Shown: one piece after another, positions 27,926 through 38,268 of the stretch
Position numbering within the stretch: position 1 is the stretch's first letter
How the letters are laid out: each line of letters opens with the position of its first letter
Assembly: GCF_002154695.1 (NCBI RefSeq)
Contig: NZ_MTAV01000115.1
Location: 24,174-88,173 of the forward strand
Length of the DNA: 64,000 nucleotides
From: Nostoc sp. T09
Lineage (GTDB): Bacteria; Cyanobacteriota; Cyanobacteriia; Cyanobacteriales; Nostocaceae
Direction of reading: 5' to 3'
The notes under the pieces: generated by a model
What the model was told of the DNA's origin: nothing
Databases searched by the model: none
What the model saw: the letters and a program-made list of their open reading frames with translations, nothing else
Program-made: the position numbers and the translations under genes

Positions 27926-29365
27926 TCACGAAATAGCCTGTCGCAGCACTCTCAAATATTGTTTAGCGATGATTTCTGGCGTAAAATGCGACTGCAAATA
28001 CTTACGAGAGGCAATGCCCATACGTTCTGCTAGTTGTTGGTTGTTACTTAGTAGGCGAATAAATTCAGCTAGTCCATAGCTGTCACCATTCTCGAAACTA
28101 GCGCCACATTGTGCATCTGTAATCAGTTGTCTTAAGTAAGAATACTCTGAACAAATGACCGCTACTGGACGCCCTGTTGCTAAGGCTGGGTAAAGCTTAC
28201 TAGGCGCAACTAGACTTTCCATACCAGCTTCTACACTCACTAGAGATAGATCGCAAGCGGTTAAAGAATAGGGTAGTACTTGTTTATCTTGATACGGCAG
28301 AAACAGGAAATTATCTAGTCCTAAGTGATTGACTTCTTCGATAAAACTTTCATGTTTTGGTCCGCCACCAATACAAACGAACTGAATTGGCTCATCTTGT
28401 AGTTGTTTGGCTGCCTCTAAAATCGTGTCCATGTCATGGCAGCGACCCATGTTACCGGAGTAAAGTACAGTAAATTTGTTAACCAAGTTATATTTCTTAG
28501 CAAACCAGTTATCTTTTTTTACGATTGGCACGATTAAGTCAGGATCGCCCCAACTGTGAATTACAGAAACCTTATCCGCTACCTCTGGACAAGTTGCGAC
28601 TACTCGCTGTTTCATAGCGGGACTCAGAACCACTATCCCTTGTGCTCTTTGCCAAATCTTTCTGTTGAGTGCTTGCCAAAATCTTCCTAGCCAGTGATTT
28701 TTAGGGATTACCCCAAGAGCGATCGCAATGTCTGGATAAATGTCATAAATCAAACAGACGTAAGAAAGCCCAAAACACAAGTGGGCTAGATAGCCCACAA
28801 TTGGTAAAAATGGCGGAGCCGAAGTCAGTAAACAGACATCATGGCGACGGCAACATCTGACTAAATGCAGCACAGCACGCAAGGTAAATAAGATACCATT
28901 GACAGCTTTACCACGAACCCGCCGCGACCAAAGTTGAGCAGTGCGCGATCGTTGGATTCGGACTCGACCAACTTGTTCTACGGCGGGAGCACTAGAAGTC
29001 CCAAAGGCATACCCTGGTTGACCTGTAAACACCTCAATGTTGACGCCTTGTTTGCTTAACTGTCTCACCAGTTCTTCAATCAGCTGTCCTGTAGCAGCGT
29101 AATCTGGGGGGAAAAACTCAGTGATTACAGATAAATTCAGCGATCGACCATACCAAGTTTCATTCACTCCTAGAGACTGATGCGGAACTATGGAAGGAAA
29201 TACAAATCTAGAAAAATTCTTTCCATGATTATGTATTCCATTCTCGAAGTTAACTTTCTCACTTGACAACAAATCTCTATCAGTTTGAATAAATTGCTGA
29301 TTTTGAGAAGCTTTGTTGGTAGATTTGGTTAGCAACGATTTTTTCAGCCACTCACTGAATGTCAT
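27926..29365 (-). CDS. family 4 glycosyltransferase, WcaI/WbuB-like, with N-terminal extension
   Basis: A 479-residue GT4 protein. The catalytic part starts only near residue 76 (LNLSVITEFFPPDYAATGQL), leaving about 75 polar residues in front that other members lack; no internal Met near residue 76 offers a shorter start. VLYSGNMGRCHDMDTILEA (near 305) opens the donor domain and EAGMESLVAPSKLYPALATGRPV is the typical WcaI-type end of the active site. It is the first gene of the minus-strand locus, facing the divergent tyrosine kinase across 2.1 kb. Confidence 0.87.
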   Translation of the reverse strand: MTFSEWLKKSLLTKSTNKASQNQQFIQTDRDLLSSEKVNFENGIHNHGKNFSRFVFPSIVPHQSLGVNETWYGRSLNLSVITEFFPPDYAATGQLIEELVRQLSKQGVNIEVFTGQPGYAFGTSSAPAVEQVGRVRIQRSRTAQLWSRRVRGKAVNGILFTLRAVLHLVRCCRRHDVCLLTSAPPFLPIVGYLAHLCFGLSYVCLIYDIYPDIAIALGVIPKNHWLGRFWQALNRKIWQRAQGIVVLSPAMKQRVVATCPEVADKVSVIHSWGDPDLIVPIVKKDNWFAKKYNLVNKFTVLYSGNMGRCHDMDTILEAAKQLQDEPIQFVCIGGGPKHESFIEEVNHLGLDNFLFLPYQDKQVLPYSLTACDLSLVSVEAGMESLVAPSKLYPALATGRPVAVICSEYSYLRQLITDAQCGASFENGDSYGLAEFIRLLSNNQQLAERMGIASRKYLQSHFTPEIIAKQYLRVLRQAIS

Positions 29366-31496
29366 TGGCTATATCGTCCTTAAAAATGATTTTTAGACTT
29401 AGAAGTATACTTGACAGCGATTGAAGCTAAAATCTGCCTTTGTTGCTCAATACTTGCTGTTCAGTTCCTTTATAGTCGATGTTTAACTAAATTAGTGAAA
29501 AAGCAAGTTTTTTTTGAAAAAACAATATTATTTTTTGTTAACTGTTGTAATAATTGCTAATTTGCCTATCTTCCTTTAGGGAAGAAAATCTAGCCTAGTC
29601 TCAAGTAATTTAATTTTTATGCTATTGATTTAATAAAATAAAAAGCTAAATAATTCTATTAGCAAGATATTCTGAAATTATCGCAACTTAAGAAATAATT
29701 TTTGAATTCTTGCCATAGCAAGCATTTTCAGTATGATTTTATCAATGTATCCAGCAATGCTTTACTTATAGCTGGTTTTTAGAAGCATCTCACTGTAAAA
29801 TCACGTCTATAACTCCTACGCTCAAGCAAAATAGGCATTTAACTTAGCAAAAAATATATTTGGCAGATATAGAATACGTAGTTTTGCAAGTCTTATATCA
29901 TACTATAATTATTTTTATAGTCAAGAAGTAGATAAAAAATAATAAATTTTTTCAGGGTTGCATATTAGCTAAGGTATATCAGGCTTACACAAAAAACTAT
30001 TGCATATAAGAAAATAGCTGCTACTAAACAAGTGGAAGTACATGGCATGTTAACCAAATCAGACTGTTGTAGCATATAAGAGAGATAATATTCTAGATTT
30101 ATGCATTATTCCTACATATAAGGCTTAGCTACTTTGGCGGACATAACAGCCAAGGCGTGAAAGGCAGTCAAAATTTAAATAATTAATTAATCTAAATAAT
30201 CAATAATCTAATTTTTTGAGTCACAGCTAAGATAACCTAGCGATTGGTTACGGTAGGAGCTTCCCCTTAACCCATCTGTAAGGTGCTTGTATACTATTGT
30301 TATTGCTACAAAATCATAGTTAAACAAAACTTAATATTTGCGTAATATCATTATTAGCAAAAATGCAGTAGGCTATCTACCAACCCAGTGAACATCAACG
30401 TAGCAATGAAATATTAACAGAACTAACGAATCTCAATCCCAATAAAAATCTCCAGAGAACAAAGTAAGTCTGTAGACGCTGCGGCTTCTTTCCGTGTAGG
30501 TCGGCTTCACATCTTCTAAGAGAACCTTACCCTAGGCATAATTACCACCTAAACCATTTCTAACAAATTTATTTTTGCATTGATAACATTTTTCTTAACT
30601 TTATGTAATAGTTCCCCCTTTTTAGGAATCCTACGGTGTACACGGTAGATCCAGAAATCAGTATATGTAGGGTGGGCGATGCCCACTAAAACCCTGAAGG
30701 ATTTGCCAGTCGCTCCCCTAGGTATATTTCAAAAATCAAGTATGAATCCTATAGAAATCCTACGGTGTACACGGTAGGTCTAGAAATCAGGGGTAAGGAG
30801 CAGGAAGCAGAGAGAAGAATCCAATAAGAAGCTAGAAATCGTCTCAGAATGGAATTCCAAAGCTAATAGCTAAAGTCGTCTAAAGCAAACTGAGTGGATT
30901 AGATCTCTGACCAATTGGATTTTAGTGCAGGGTGGAATGTCGTCAGCATTTTGTATTGAACCGAGCTTACCGTTTAACTCTGAAACAGATTTTATACTTT
31001 AATTAATCAAATATACTCAGGCTTGCCAAGAGAAGCCAGAATATACTTGCGCAAGTATACTATTGTTTAGGTTAATACTATGTTTATTGTTAAGATACGT
31101 AAAATCCACAGTACTGCGATCGATGCAGTTAACTAAGGTATTAGAGTTCTCTGTGAAGTTATTGCCAATCACTCCCAACCGTGTTTTCTCGTGACATCTA
31201 ATCAATTTTTACAAATTATACAGTAAAAATACTGCTTATTATAAAAATTTCTTAAAACATTGACTAGTTGTCGCTAAAAGTCTAAAACAGCTATATAAAT
31301 CCTTAATCTTTTGGAAATACGCGAGGAAAAGCAATATAAGCAATATATTTATACTCAAAAGCTAAAAATATTAGATTTACCTAAACTAAGTATTGACTTT
31401 TCCGATTTAACCACTTAATTAGATTTACGATAATGTGTCTTGGCTTGCTGAAAGCTGTAATGAAAACCTTAACTATCTGATTCACAATAAAAAGTA
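29366..31496. other. 2.1-kb AT-rich divergent intergenic region
   Basis: The gap between the first minus-strand glycosyltransferase gene and the plus-strand tyrosine kinase. Both promoters must lie here. I find no convincing gene: the frames present are short and lack protein character. It contains a MITE-like repeat with a duplicated 35-bp segment (30,622-30,790) and a fragment of a dispersed repeat near 30,470. No tRNA-like or riboswitch structure was recognised. Confidence 0.6.
30622..30790. repeat. MITE-like repeat flanked by a 35-bp direct duplication
   Basis: AATCCTACGGTGTACACGGT begins at 30627 and again at 30756, with about 33 of 35 bases shared; TAGAAATCAG or CAGAAATCAG ends each. 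Between them lies the GTAGGGTGGGC core and a right end (TCAAGTATGAATCCTATAG) shared with the repeat at 16398-16497. Short palindromes (GTGTACAC) occur in the duplicated part. Confidence 0.6.
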
Positions 31497-33698
31497 ATGA
31501 TGGAGAATCATTTTACTAGAACCTCAAGTTACGAACGGAATGGAAGTTCTGCCTACCCAGTACTTTCATCTCAAATTCCTTCATGGTTTGAAAAGGAAAG
31601 TAATGATTGGGATTTGCGGCAATTCCTGGGTCTTTTACAGCGGCGAGCGTTAATTATTGCGGGAGTAGCCACTGTAGTGATGAGTGGTGTTACCTACTCA
31701 ACACTACAGCAAAAAGCAGTCTATGAAAGCAATTTTCGCCTTTTAGTAGAACCTGTCAATGAAGAAAAATCTTTAGTACAACTCACAATAGATCCTAGCG
31801 GCTCGGAAAAGGCAGGGAATTTAGATTACGAAAGTCAAATTCAAGTTCTCAAAAGTCCTGAGCTAATGGCAGGCATTGTCAAGCAAATCCGATATTATTA
31901 TCCAGACCTCAGCTATGAGTCTCTACTAAAGTCTTTAACTATTCGCCGTTTAGGCGCAACTAAAATTATAGAAGTTAGCTATCGCAGTAACGATGTTACC
32001 AAAATAAAATTAGTACTAGATGTAATTGCTAAGTCTTACTTAAACTACAGTTTAGAAAAACGCCAAACCAAGTTAAGGCAGGGAGCGCAATTTGTTGATA
32101 AGCAGCTTCCAGGCATTAAAAATAGAGTAGATCATCTGCAAAAAGAATTACAACTTTTCCGCCAAAGATATGACTTTATTAGTCCAGACGCTCAAGCATC
32201 AAAAGTTGCATCTCAAGTAAATATATTGAGCACTCAAAGACTAGAAATTGATCAAAAATTGGCAGTATATCGTGCTAACTTCGCTAGTTTGAAAGAAGAA
32301 CAAGGAGAATTAGCAGCGCTAAATAGTGCATCTGTATATCAGCAATTACTTGTACAACTGCGCCAATTAGAAGCTCAAATCTCTGGTGAGTTAGCTCGGT
32401 TTCAAGAAGATAGCCCACCACTACAGGTTTTGAAACAAAAGCGAGAAAATTTATTACCATTAATACGACAAGAAGCTCAACGTATTGTAGGAGTAAAATT
32501 TGCCGAAATAGCTACTCAAATTCAAAGCTTAGAAGTTCAAAGCCAAGAACTAAAGAAAGCAGAAATTCAACTTGACCGTGAAATTAAACTCTTACCAGTT
32601 TTATCTAGAAAATATACAGAACTTCAGCGAGATTTACAAATTGCCACTGAGAGCTTAAACCGTTTTGTAATTACTCGTGAAACTCTACAAATTCAGGTTG
32701 CTCAAACAGAACTTCCTTGGGAGTTAATTCAAGAAGCATTTAAACCAGAAAGCCCGATATCACCTAATATACCGCGTAGTTTAGGTGTAGGATTTATAGC
32801 AAGTTTACTTTTAGGAGTTGGCATTAGCTTACTCATAGAAAAGGTAGATAATACTTACCATACTGTTAGCAACTTAAAAGAAAATATTAAACTACCTTTG
32901 TTAGGAATTTTACCTTTTGAAAAGAGAGTTCAAAATAACCTCTACCAAAATATAGAACGCAGAACTTTTTCAGAAAAAATCCCATTTAAATTTTCTCGAA
33001 AATTTTCTAAAATGTCTAATACTTTACACCGTAGCTCAGCAAGCGATCGCTACTACGGTCAAGGTAAATTCTGGGAAGCTCTACAGGTACTGTATTCAAA
33101 CATACAATTACTTAATTCCGACCAACCTATTCACTCCTTAATTATTAGTTCAGCATTACCAGGAGATGGTAAGTCCACTGTTTCATTCCAGCTAGCGCAA
33201 ATAGCAGCTGCAATGGGCAAACGAGTACTTCTTGTAGATGCTGATTTACGCAGGCCCCAAGTTCACAAGCTAGCTGATTTAAATAACCTGTGGGGATTGA
33301 GTAGTTTAATTTCGACAAACATACCAGCAGGGCAGGTGATCAGGCAAATGCCTGAGATGAACAACTTATCTGTAATTACTTCTGGACCAATACCACCCGA
33401 TCCTGCGAGGCTACTCTCATCAGAAAAGATGAAGCAACTGATGGGATATTTTCATAGAACCTTTGACTTAGTAATTTATGATGTTCCCCCGATAGTTGGA
33501 TTAGTCGATGCCAGAATGTTGGCACCTTACACTGATGGTGTTGTGCTGGTGGTGAGGTTAGACAAAACAGACAAATCGGGGCTAATGCAAGCTCAGGATA
33601 GTCTAAAAATTTCTCCAGTCAATGTCTTAGGTATTGTTGCCAATGGGGATAAAACTAAGTACAAAGGCTACAAACATTACTACCATCCTCATGGGTAA
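31497..33698 (+). CDS. GumC/Wzc-like tyrosine autokinase and polysaccharide co-polymerase
   Basis: A 733-residue BY-kinase. Membrane segments lie near residues 50-68 and 428-448; between them is a Wzz domain and long coiled coil (about 185-400). The cytoplasmic kinase has Walker A GDGKST (556-561), Walker A' LLVDADLRRP (578-587) and Walker B LVIYDVPP (658-665). The C-terminus carries the autophosphorylated tyrosine cluster, here Y722, Y725, Y728 and Y729. Such proteins control chain length and assembly of Wzy-dependent capsule and exopolysaccharide. It lies divergent to the biosynthesis genes. Confidence 0.93.
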   Translation: MMENHFTRTSSYERNGSSAYPVLSSQIPSWFEKESNDWDLRQFLGLLQRRALIIAGVATVVMSGVTYSTLQQKAVYESNFRLLVEPVNEEKSLVQLTIDPSGSEKAGNLDYESQIQVLKSPELMAGIVKQIRYYYPDLSYESLLKSLTIRRLGATKIIEVSYRSNDVTKIKLVLDVIAKSYLNYSLEKRQTKLRQGAQFVDKQLPGIKNRVDHLQKELQLFRQRYDFISPDAQASKVASQVNILSTQRLEIDQKLAVYRANFASLKEEQGELAALNSASVYQQLLVQLRQLEAQISGELARFQEDSPPLQVLKQKRENLLPLIRQEAQRIVGVKFAEIATQIQSLEVQSQELKKAEIQLDREIKLLPVLSRKYTELQRDLQIATESLNRFVITRETLQIQVAQTELPWELIQEAFKPESPISPNIPRSLGVGFIASLLLGVGISLLIEKVDNTYHTVSNLKENIKLPLLGILPFEKRVQNNLYQNIERRTFSEKIPFKFSRKFSKMSNTLHRSSASDRYYGQGKFWEALQVLYSNIQLLNSDQPIHSLIISSALPGDGKSTVSFQLAQIAAAMGKRVLLVDADLRRPQVHKLADLNNLWGLSSLISTNIPAGQVIRQMPEMNNLSVITSGPIPPDPARLLSSEKMKQLMGYFHRTFDLVIYDVPPIVGLVDARMLAPYTDGVVLVVRLDKTDKSGLMQAQDSLKISPVNVLGIVANGDKTKYKGYKHYYHPHG

Positions 33699-34099
33699 AT
33701 ATGATTTGCTGGAGATGGGGTTGGCTATGAGAAAAACATAGTTATAAGTAGAAGGCAGGAGGCAGAAGGCAGAAGGGAAAAGCCAGTTGCTATTAGGGTT
33801 TTAAACTTTTGTATTTTACATTTAATTATGTTCATCTACTTACCAACTTTGGATTTTAGAATTGCGACGCTCAATGTTTATGCATACTGAAGATCAAGTC
33901 TAGGTAGCATCACATCAAATTACCGAGAAGCATTTGTTGAGTTTCGCACTTCACCAAATTTCAACATACAATTTATCTAGTACAGCATCTAGTACAGCGC
34001 AGGGTAAATCAAGTTCCTATTTAAAATGGTGCAAAACCTGAGATATAAACTTCTTTTGACTTCCGCGTAGCAGTACTATTTGATTATCTAGATAAAGTA
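33699..34099. other. intergenic gap with short purine repeat
   Basis: 401 bp between two plus-strand genes. Near 33,751-33,778 a short purine-rich repeat (GGCAGGAGGCAGAAGGCAGA) of the cyanobacterial STRR kind occurs. Nothing else seen apart from the DUF2808 leader. Confidence 0.5.
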
Positions 34100-34675
34100 A
34101 TGCGAGTTGCAGTTATATTGGGCATAGCGATCGCAACCGTAGTTGGGCTAGAAGGATATATCCCAAAACCGAGTCCAGCAATTCAGTTGCAAGATGGCAC
34201 GGTATATTTTGCCTCACCACCGCGCTTGGTTGGTGCAGCTACTACCTATAACGAAGTTTATATATGGGGTGCAACATACTACTTTACTCTCAGCCTCCCA
34301 GAAAATGCGGGAGAACCGCTGCAAAGAGTAACAATTAACCAGCGTGAGGGAGTAGATTACGTTCGCTTCAATCTCAAAGACAGTTATGCCTTTGAAGGGA
34401 CGCGCTCTCATGAAAGACAGAAGTTAGGATTAAAAGATGCGACTAGCGATCGCAAAACTCAAACAACCTCACTAACATTTGATCCACCGATAGCGCCAGG
34501 AAGAACTATTACAATTGCTCTCCAACCCAGACAAAATCCCAGGATTTCGGGTGTTTATTTGTTTGGCGTCACAGCTTTTCCCGCAGGTGAAAAATCTCAC
34601 GGACAATTTCTCGGCTTTGGCCGACTAACTTTTTACAGTCACGGTCACTCTATATTTTCCCCTTTTGGGTGGTGA
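34100..34675 (+). CDS. DUF2808 secreted protein
   Basis: A 191-residue protein with an N-terminal hydrophobic signal (residues 3-18). IQLQDGTVYFASPPRLVGAAT, YYFTLSLPENAGEPLQ and the C-terminal block YLFGVTAFPAGEKSHGQFLG with GFGRLTFY match the cyanobacterial DUF2808 family, presumed periplasmic or envelope proteins of unknown function. Single gene, convergent with the cyclase gene 48 bp downstream. Confidence 0.85.
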   Translation: MRVAVILGIAIATVVGLEGYIPKPSPAIQLQDGTVYFASPPRLVGAATTYNEVYIWGATYYFTLSLPENAGEPLQRVTINQREGVDYVRFNLKDSYAFEGTRSHERQKLGLKDATSDRKTQTTSLTFDPPIAPGRTITIALQPRQNPRISGVYLFGVTAFPAGEKSHGQFLGFGRLTFYSHGHSIFSPFGW

Positions 34676-34723
34676 TTGCCATTGAGCATTGGTCAAGAAA
34701 TTTTTGATTCTGGACTCTTGCTC

Positions 34724-37309
34724 TTACTTCTCTTTAAAAGTCCAAACACCTTCATCCCAATCTGCATCTGATGGGGGTGACTCTATCCAATGCTGACAAC
34801 GGCGCAGATGCAACATAGCAGCTTTGTCATTACTATCAGCCGCCAAAACTTTGGCAAACTCAGCTTGAGCCGAGCTAAACTGACGATGGATATAATACTC
34901 ACGTCCTTTGTGATAACGCTCAATCACTTCTAGTTTTTGGCTACTAATAGGATCGGAACGCAAACCGAGTAGTTCATATATAGCTACTGGCTCATTTCTA
35001 CCTTTAACGCGAATAAAATCTAATTCCCTCGCCCAAATATTGTCGCGGCAAGGTTTATAAGTATTATCGCTAATAATAATGTCACAACCGTACTGTTTGC
35101 TGACACTTTCTAGCCGAGAGCCGAGGTTAACACCATCGCCGATGGCCGTAAATTCCATTCTTTTACTAGAGCCAATGTTACCGCTAATGACAGTATCAGA
35201 ATTAATGCCAATACCTATGTTAATTCTCGGCTTATTAGCTAAATAGCGACAGTGATTAAAATCTTTCAAACGATGGCGCATTTCTAAAGCTGTTTGCACT
35301 GCCATCCAAGCGTGTTCTTCTAATGGTAAGGGAGAACCAAACACAGCCATAATGGCATCGCCAATGTATTTATCGAGGGTGCCTTTATGTTTAAAAACTG
35401 CCTCTACCATTGATTCAAAATATTCATTGAGCATACTTACAACTTCTTCAGCTTCTAGATTTTCCGTTAAAGTTGTATAGCCACGAATATCCGAAAATAA
35501 AATCGAAACTTCTTTGCGATCGCCTCCTAATTTAGCATCATCTAATTTCAGTAATTCTTCTGCTAATTCCTGTGTCATGTAGCGGTACATCGTACTTTTG
35601 AGGCGCTTTTCATCGCTAATATCTTCCATGACAACTAATGCACCACTGACTTGTTTATGGTCGCTAGCATCAGCAATTGTATTAATCGATAAATTTATAC
35701 TGTGCTGTTCTGTACCAGGAGTGATCAGAGTACGATCGGGATAATATTGCTGTCGGTGTCTAAAGTCAGCTGCATTTAAAGCGTTCTCACACCATTTGCT
35801 AAAATGACCTTCTTTAATAGTTATGACATCTTGAATAGATAGACCTTCTAATCGGTCTTGTTCTTTGAGATCTAACAAACGTTTGGCACTTTCATTGGCA
35901 GCAATAATTAACCCAGCTTTATCAGTGGAAATTACACCATTAGAAAGGCTGCGCAAAATATCTCGCTGCATTTGTTCTTGTTGCTTAACTGTGGCAAATA
36001 ACTGAGCATTTTGCAGCGCTACTCCTGCTTGAATATTAAAAGCTTCCATGAACTCTTCATCATTATGATCGAAACTCGCTTGGAAGCATTCAGGAGCTTT
36101 TGGCCAATGAGCATGATCGTAAGGTGGAAAATCTCCTGATTTTCTTTTATTGACTAACTGAGTAACGCCAATCAATTGCCGATCGGCGTTAAACACTGGC
36201 ATACAAAGTAAGCTACAGGTACGAAAACTGGTTTCTTGGTCAATTTTTTTAGCTGTCTCCGAATCTGGATGATCGTACAAGTCAAAGGGAATATTTACCT
36301 TTTTACCAGATGCAGCTACTATGCCAGCAAAGCCTTTACCTATCGGAACTCTTAATTCCTTTGTTGAACCATCATCTTGAATAATTTTTGTCCACAAATC
36401 TTGGCGATCGCGGTCGATTAACCATAATGTACTGCGATCGGCATTCATTAGTTCTTTGGCTTCTGCCATTACTCTTTTTAGAGTATCTTCTAAGTCAAGA
36501 TTACTTTGAGAAAGCGACTTAATCGCTTTCATTAATGCTGCGGCTGCTCTTTGTTTTTGGGTTGCTACGTAAAAAGAACGCGATGATTCTAAAATCAATC
36601 GAATTGATGGCGCAAATTCCTGAAATAATTCTTCATCTGCGTTAGTAAAGCCTTTGGTATCAATCCGTTCTGCAATTGCAGCATCTGGATTATGTACAGG
36701 TTTTAATTTATTAAGTAATTGTACAACTGCAACTAAGTCTCCATGTTCATTCAACAATGGCAAAGCCAGCATTGTATATGTACGGTAACCAGTAATTTTT
36801 TCTTGTTCCCGAGCAAATACAGAGCGGGGATCTTGATAAAAATCATAGGGAATATTAATTACTTGCTTGAAAGTCGCAACTTCACCAGCAATTCCTTTAT
36901 CAGCGGGTATGCGAATTTCCAAAGAGCGATCGCCTTCTGCCTCAGCTAAAATTGACCATAGTTGTTGTTTTTCTTCATCCAGTAAAAAGATTGTGGTCCG
37001 GTCTGCTCCTAATAATTCTCCAGTTTTTAAAGTAATCGAATGCAACATTTCTTCGAGGATTGTTTCAAACCCATGAGAATCTAGTCTTGACAAAGTTTGA
37101 TGAACAATCTGTAATTTCTGTTCGACTTCTTTAACAACCTGTTTAAAAGTTTCCTGTGTTAGGGGAGCTAGAAAAGAAGATATAGTGCCCTGTCTTTTAG
37201 CCAGAGAACCTACAGGAGCAGTATTTTCTTGTAAATAGCCATTTTCTGGATTGCGAACTCCAATAATTAAATCGGCAGTCTCATCAATACTAGGTTGATG
37301 CGATGACAT
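34724..37309 (-). CDS. cyaB1: adenylate cyclase with tandem GAF and PAS domains, CyaB1-like
   Basis: An 861-residue class III cyclase. Order: GAF-A (about 80-245) and GAF-B (about 275-440), each with the NKFDE motif of cyclic-nucleotide-binding GAFs (N200/K201...F221, D225, E226; N387/K388...F413, D417, E418); PAS (about 450-570); cyclase (about 597-785). D607 and D651 are the metal ligands, K647 and T721 the likely adenine-selecting pair. Length, domain order and residues match Anabaena CyaB1, whose GAF tandem activates the enzyme on binding cAMP. A C-terminal TPR-like piece follows. Converts ATP to cAMP; soluble. Confidence 0.9.
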   Translation of the reverse strand: MSSHQPSIDETADLIIGVRNPENGYLQENTAPVGSLAKRQGTISSFLAPLTQETFKQVVKEVEQKLQIVHQTLSRLDSHGFETILEEMLHSITLKTGELLGADRTTIFLLDEEKQQLWSILAEAEGDRSLEIRIPADKGIAGEVATFKQVINIPYDFYQDPRSVFAREQEKITGYRTYTMLALPLLNEHGDLVAVVQLLNKLKPVHNPDAAIAERIDTKGFTNADEELFQEFAPSIRLILESSRSFYVATQKQRAAAALMKAIKSLSQSNLDLEDTLKRVMAEAKELMNADRSTLWLIDRDRQDLWTKIIQDDGSTKELRVPIGKGFAGIVAASGKKVNIPFDLYDHPDSETAKKIDQETSFRTCSLLCMPVFNADRQLIGVTQLVNKRKSGDFPPYDHAHWPKAPECFQASFDHNDEEFMEAFNIQAGVALQNAQLFATVKQQEQMQRDILRSLSNGVISTDKAGLIIAANESAKRLLDLKEQDRLEGLSIQDVITIKEGHFSKWCENALNAADFRHRQQYYPDRTLITPGTEQHSINLSINTIADASDHKQVSGALVVMEDISDEKRLKSTMYRYMTQELAEELLKLDDAKLGGDRKEVSILFSDIRGYTTLTENLEAEEVVSMLNEYFESMVEAVFKHKGTLDKYIGDAIMAVFGSPLPLEEHAWMAVQTALEMRHRLKDFNHCRYLANKPRINIGIGINSDTVISGNIGSSKRMEFTAIGDGVNLGSRLESVSKQYGCDIIISDNTYKPCRDNIWARELDFIRVKGRNEPVAIYELLGLRSDPISSQKLEVIERYHKGREYYIHRQFSSAQAEFAKVLAADSNDKAAMLHLRRCQHWIESPPSDADWDEGVWTFKEK

Positions 37310-37476
37310 AATTAGCTTTATATATAATGGTTATATTTTAGGATTGTTATTTATTGTTGCCATCTGCAACAATCTCTAGACATTATCCACAGTTTAATCC
37401 GTTGTTGAGCTAGCGTCATCCTGTGGAAAAGGAGTTGAAAATCCTTATCGGCTTGTGGCTGAGGATTTTGTCATAG

Positions 37477-37697
37477 TTAGCGATCGCTAGTCAGGGGCAA
37501 ATATATGTTTATACCGTCCACAAGGGGATGAGACATTAAACCAAATAAATATAACTGACACGCAGAGCGCAGTAAAATTAATAATTCAATATTCCAACTC
37601 TGTTCATATAAAGTTAATTCCATGTTTTTACGCCTCTCATTGAGGATTTGCCAAAGGGTTGGTAATTAGCAAAAGTCCAGTCGGTTTTGTTGGTCAT
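37477..37697 (-). other. two overlapping candidate mini-genes (27 and 48 residues)
   Basis: On the minus strand an ATG at 37697, preceded by GGAG eight bases upstream, opens a 27-residue frame (MTNKTDWTFANYQPFG...) that stops at 37614. A second ATG at 37623 opens a 48-residue frame to 37477 (MELTLYEQSWNIELL..., hydrophobic middle, ending PLTSDR). The overlap of 10 bp would allow coupling; alternatively they are one gene broken by a frameshift. I recognise neither product. Confidence 0.25.
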
Positions 37698-38045
37698 CTT
37701 CTTTCTCCGAAATCAAACGACAAACAAGGAATACCCTAATTCAGACTAACTGTAAAGAGATTGTCGTGATATAGCAATTGAGTTTGATTCATAAACTTAC
37801 TCGTAAGTACTGGGAATAGGGAACAAGGAAAACAAGGCAGGTCGATTTATAGGTCGTTCTTTTCAAAAATTAAATAAGCGTCCTATCTCTGTTTAATTAT
37901 AAGGAAATACAATTATATTACTTAATAAATTTAAGGTAATTTTTGAGACATTCATTAGGAAACTCTATGTTTGAGATCTAGCTTATTTCTATTATGTAAC
38001 CAGTAATAGTACTCCTAATCAAACCAAGAATTGATACAAAAATCA

Positions 38046-38268
38046 TTATTGATTACTGTAAAGGTGGGCATAACCTGGATAGAGGCATTGGGTGCATCCG
38101 TTACCAACTTCCATTGCACATCTAACTGGAAGATGCATGGGATGAGAAGAAAGTGCGATCGCAACCTTCGCAGATATTACCTCTAGACTGATTAGACTTG
38201 TGGAAGTCTTGTATCCATAATTCCCACAGAGCCTGCTCAATTAACAGTTCCCAGTTGATAGTGATTCT
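38046..38268 (-). pseudogene. small Cys-rich (zinc-ribbon-like) gene with an apparent frameshift
   Basis: Two adjacent minus-strand frames each look protein-like. Frame A (38268 to 38125) reads ...INWELLIEQALWELWIQ... and NICEGCDRTFF; frame B continues from about 38150 to 38046 as HPMHLPVRCAMEVGNGC and TQCLYPGYAHL. Joined by a one-base shift they give about 72 residues with CxxC in each half, a plausible zinc ribbon. No ATG is evident for frame A. Could be a decayed gene, a sequencing error, or chance. Confidence 0.3.

Noticed and set aside
30120..30300. Possible structured RNA or riboswitch in the kinase upstream region
   Set aside because: I could not build a consistent set of helices or match a known riboswitch core.
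31017..31205. 62-residue minus-strand frame in the divergent intergenic region
   Set aside because: No ribosome site, no motif and unremarkable composition.
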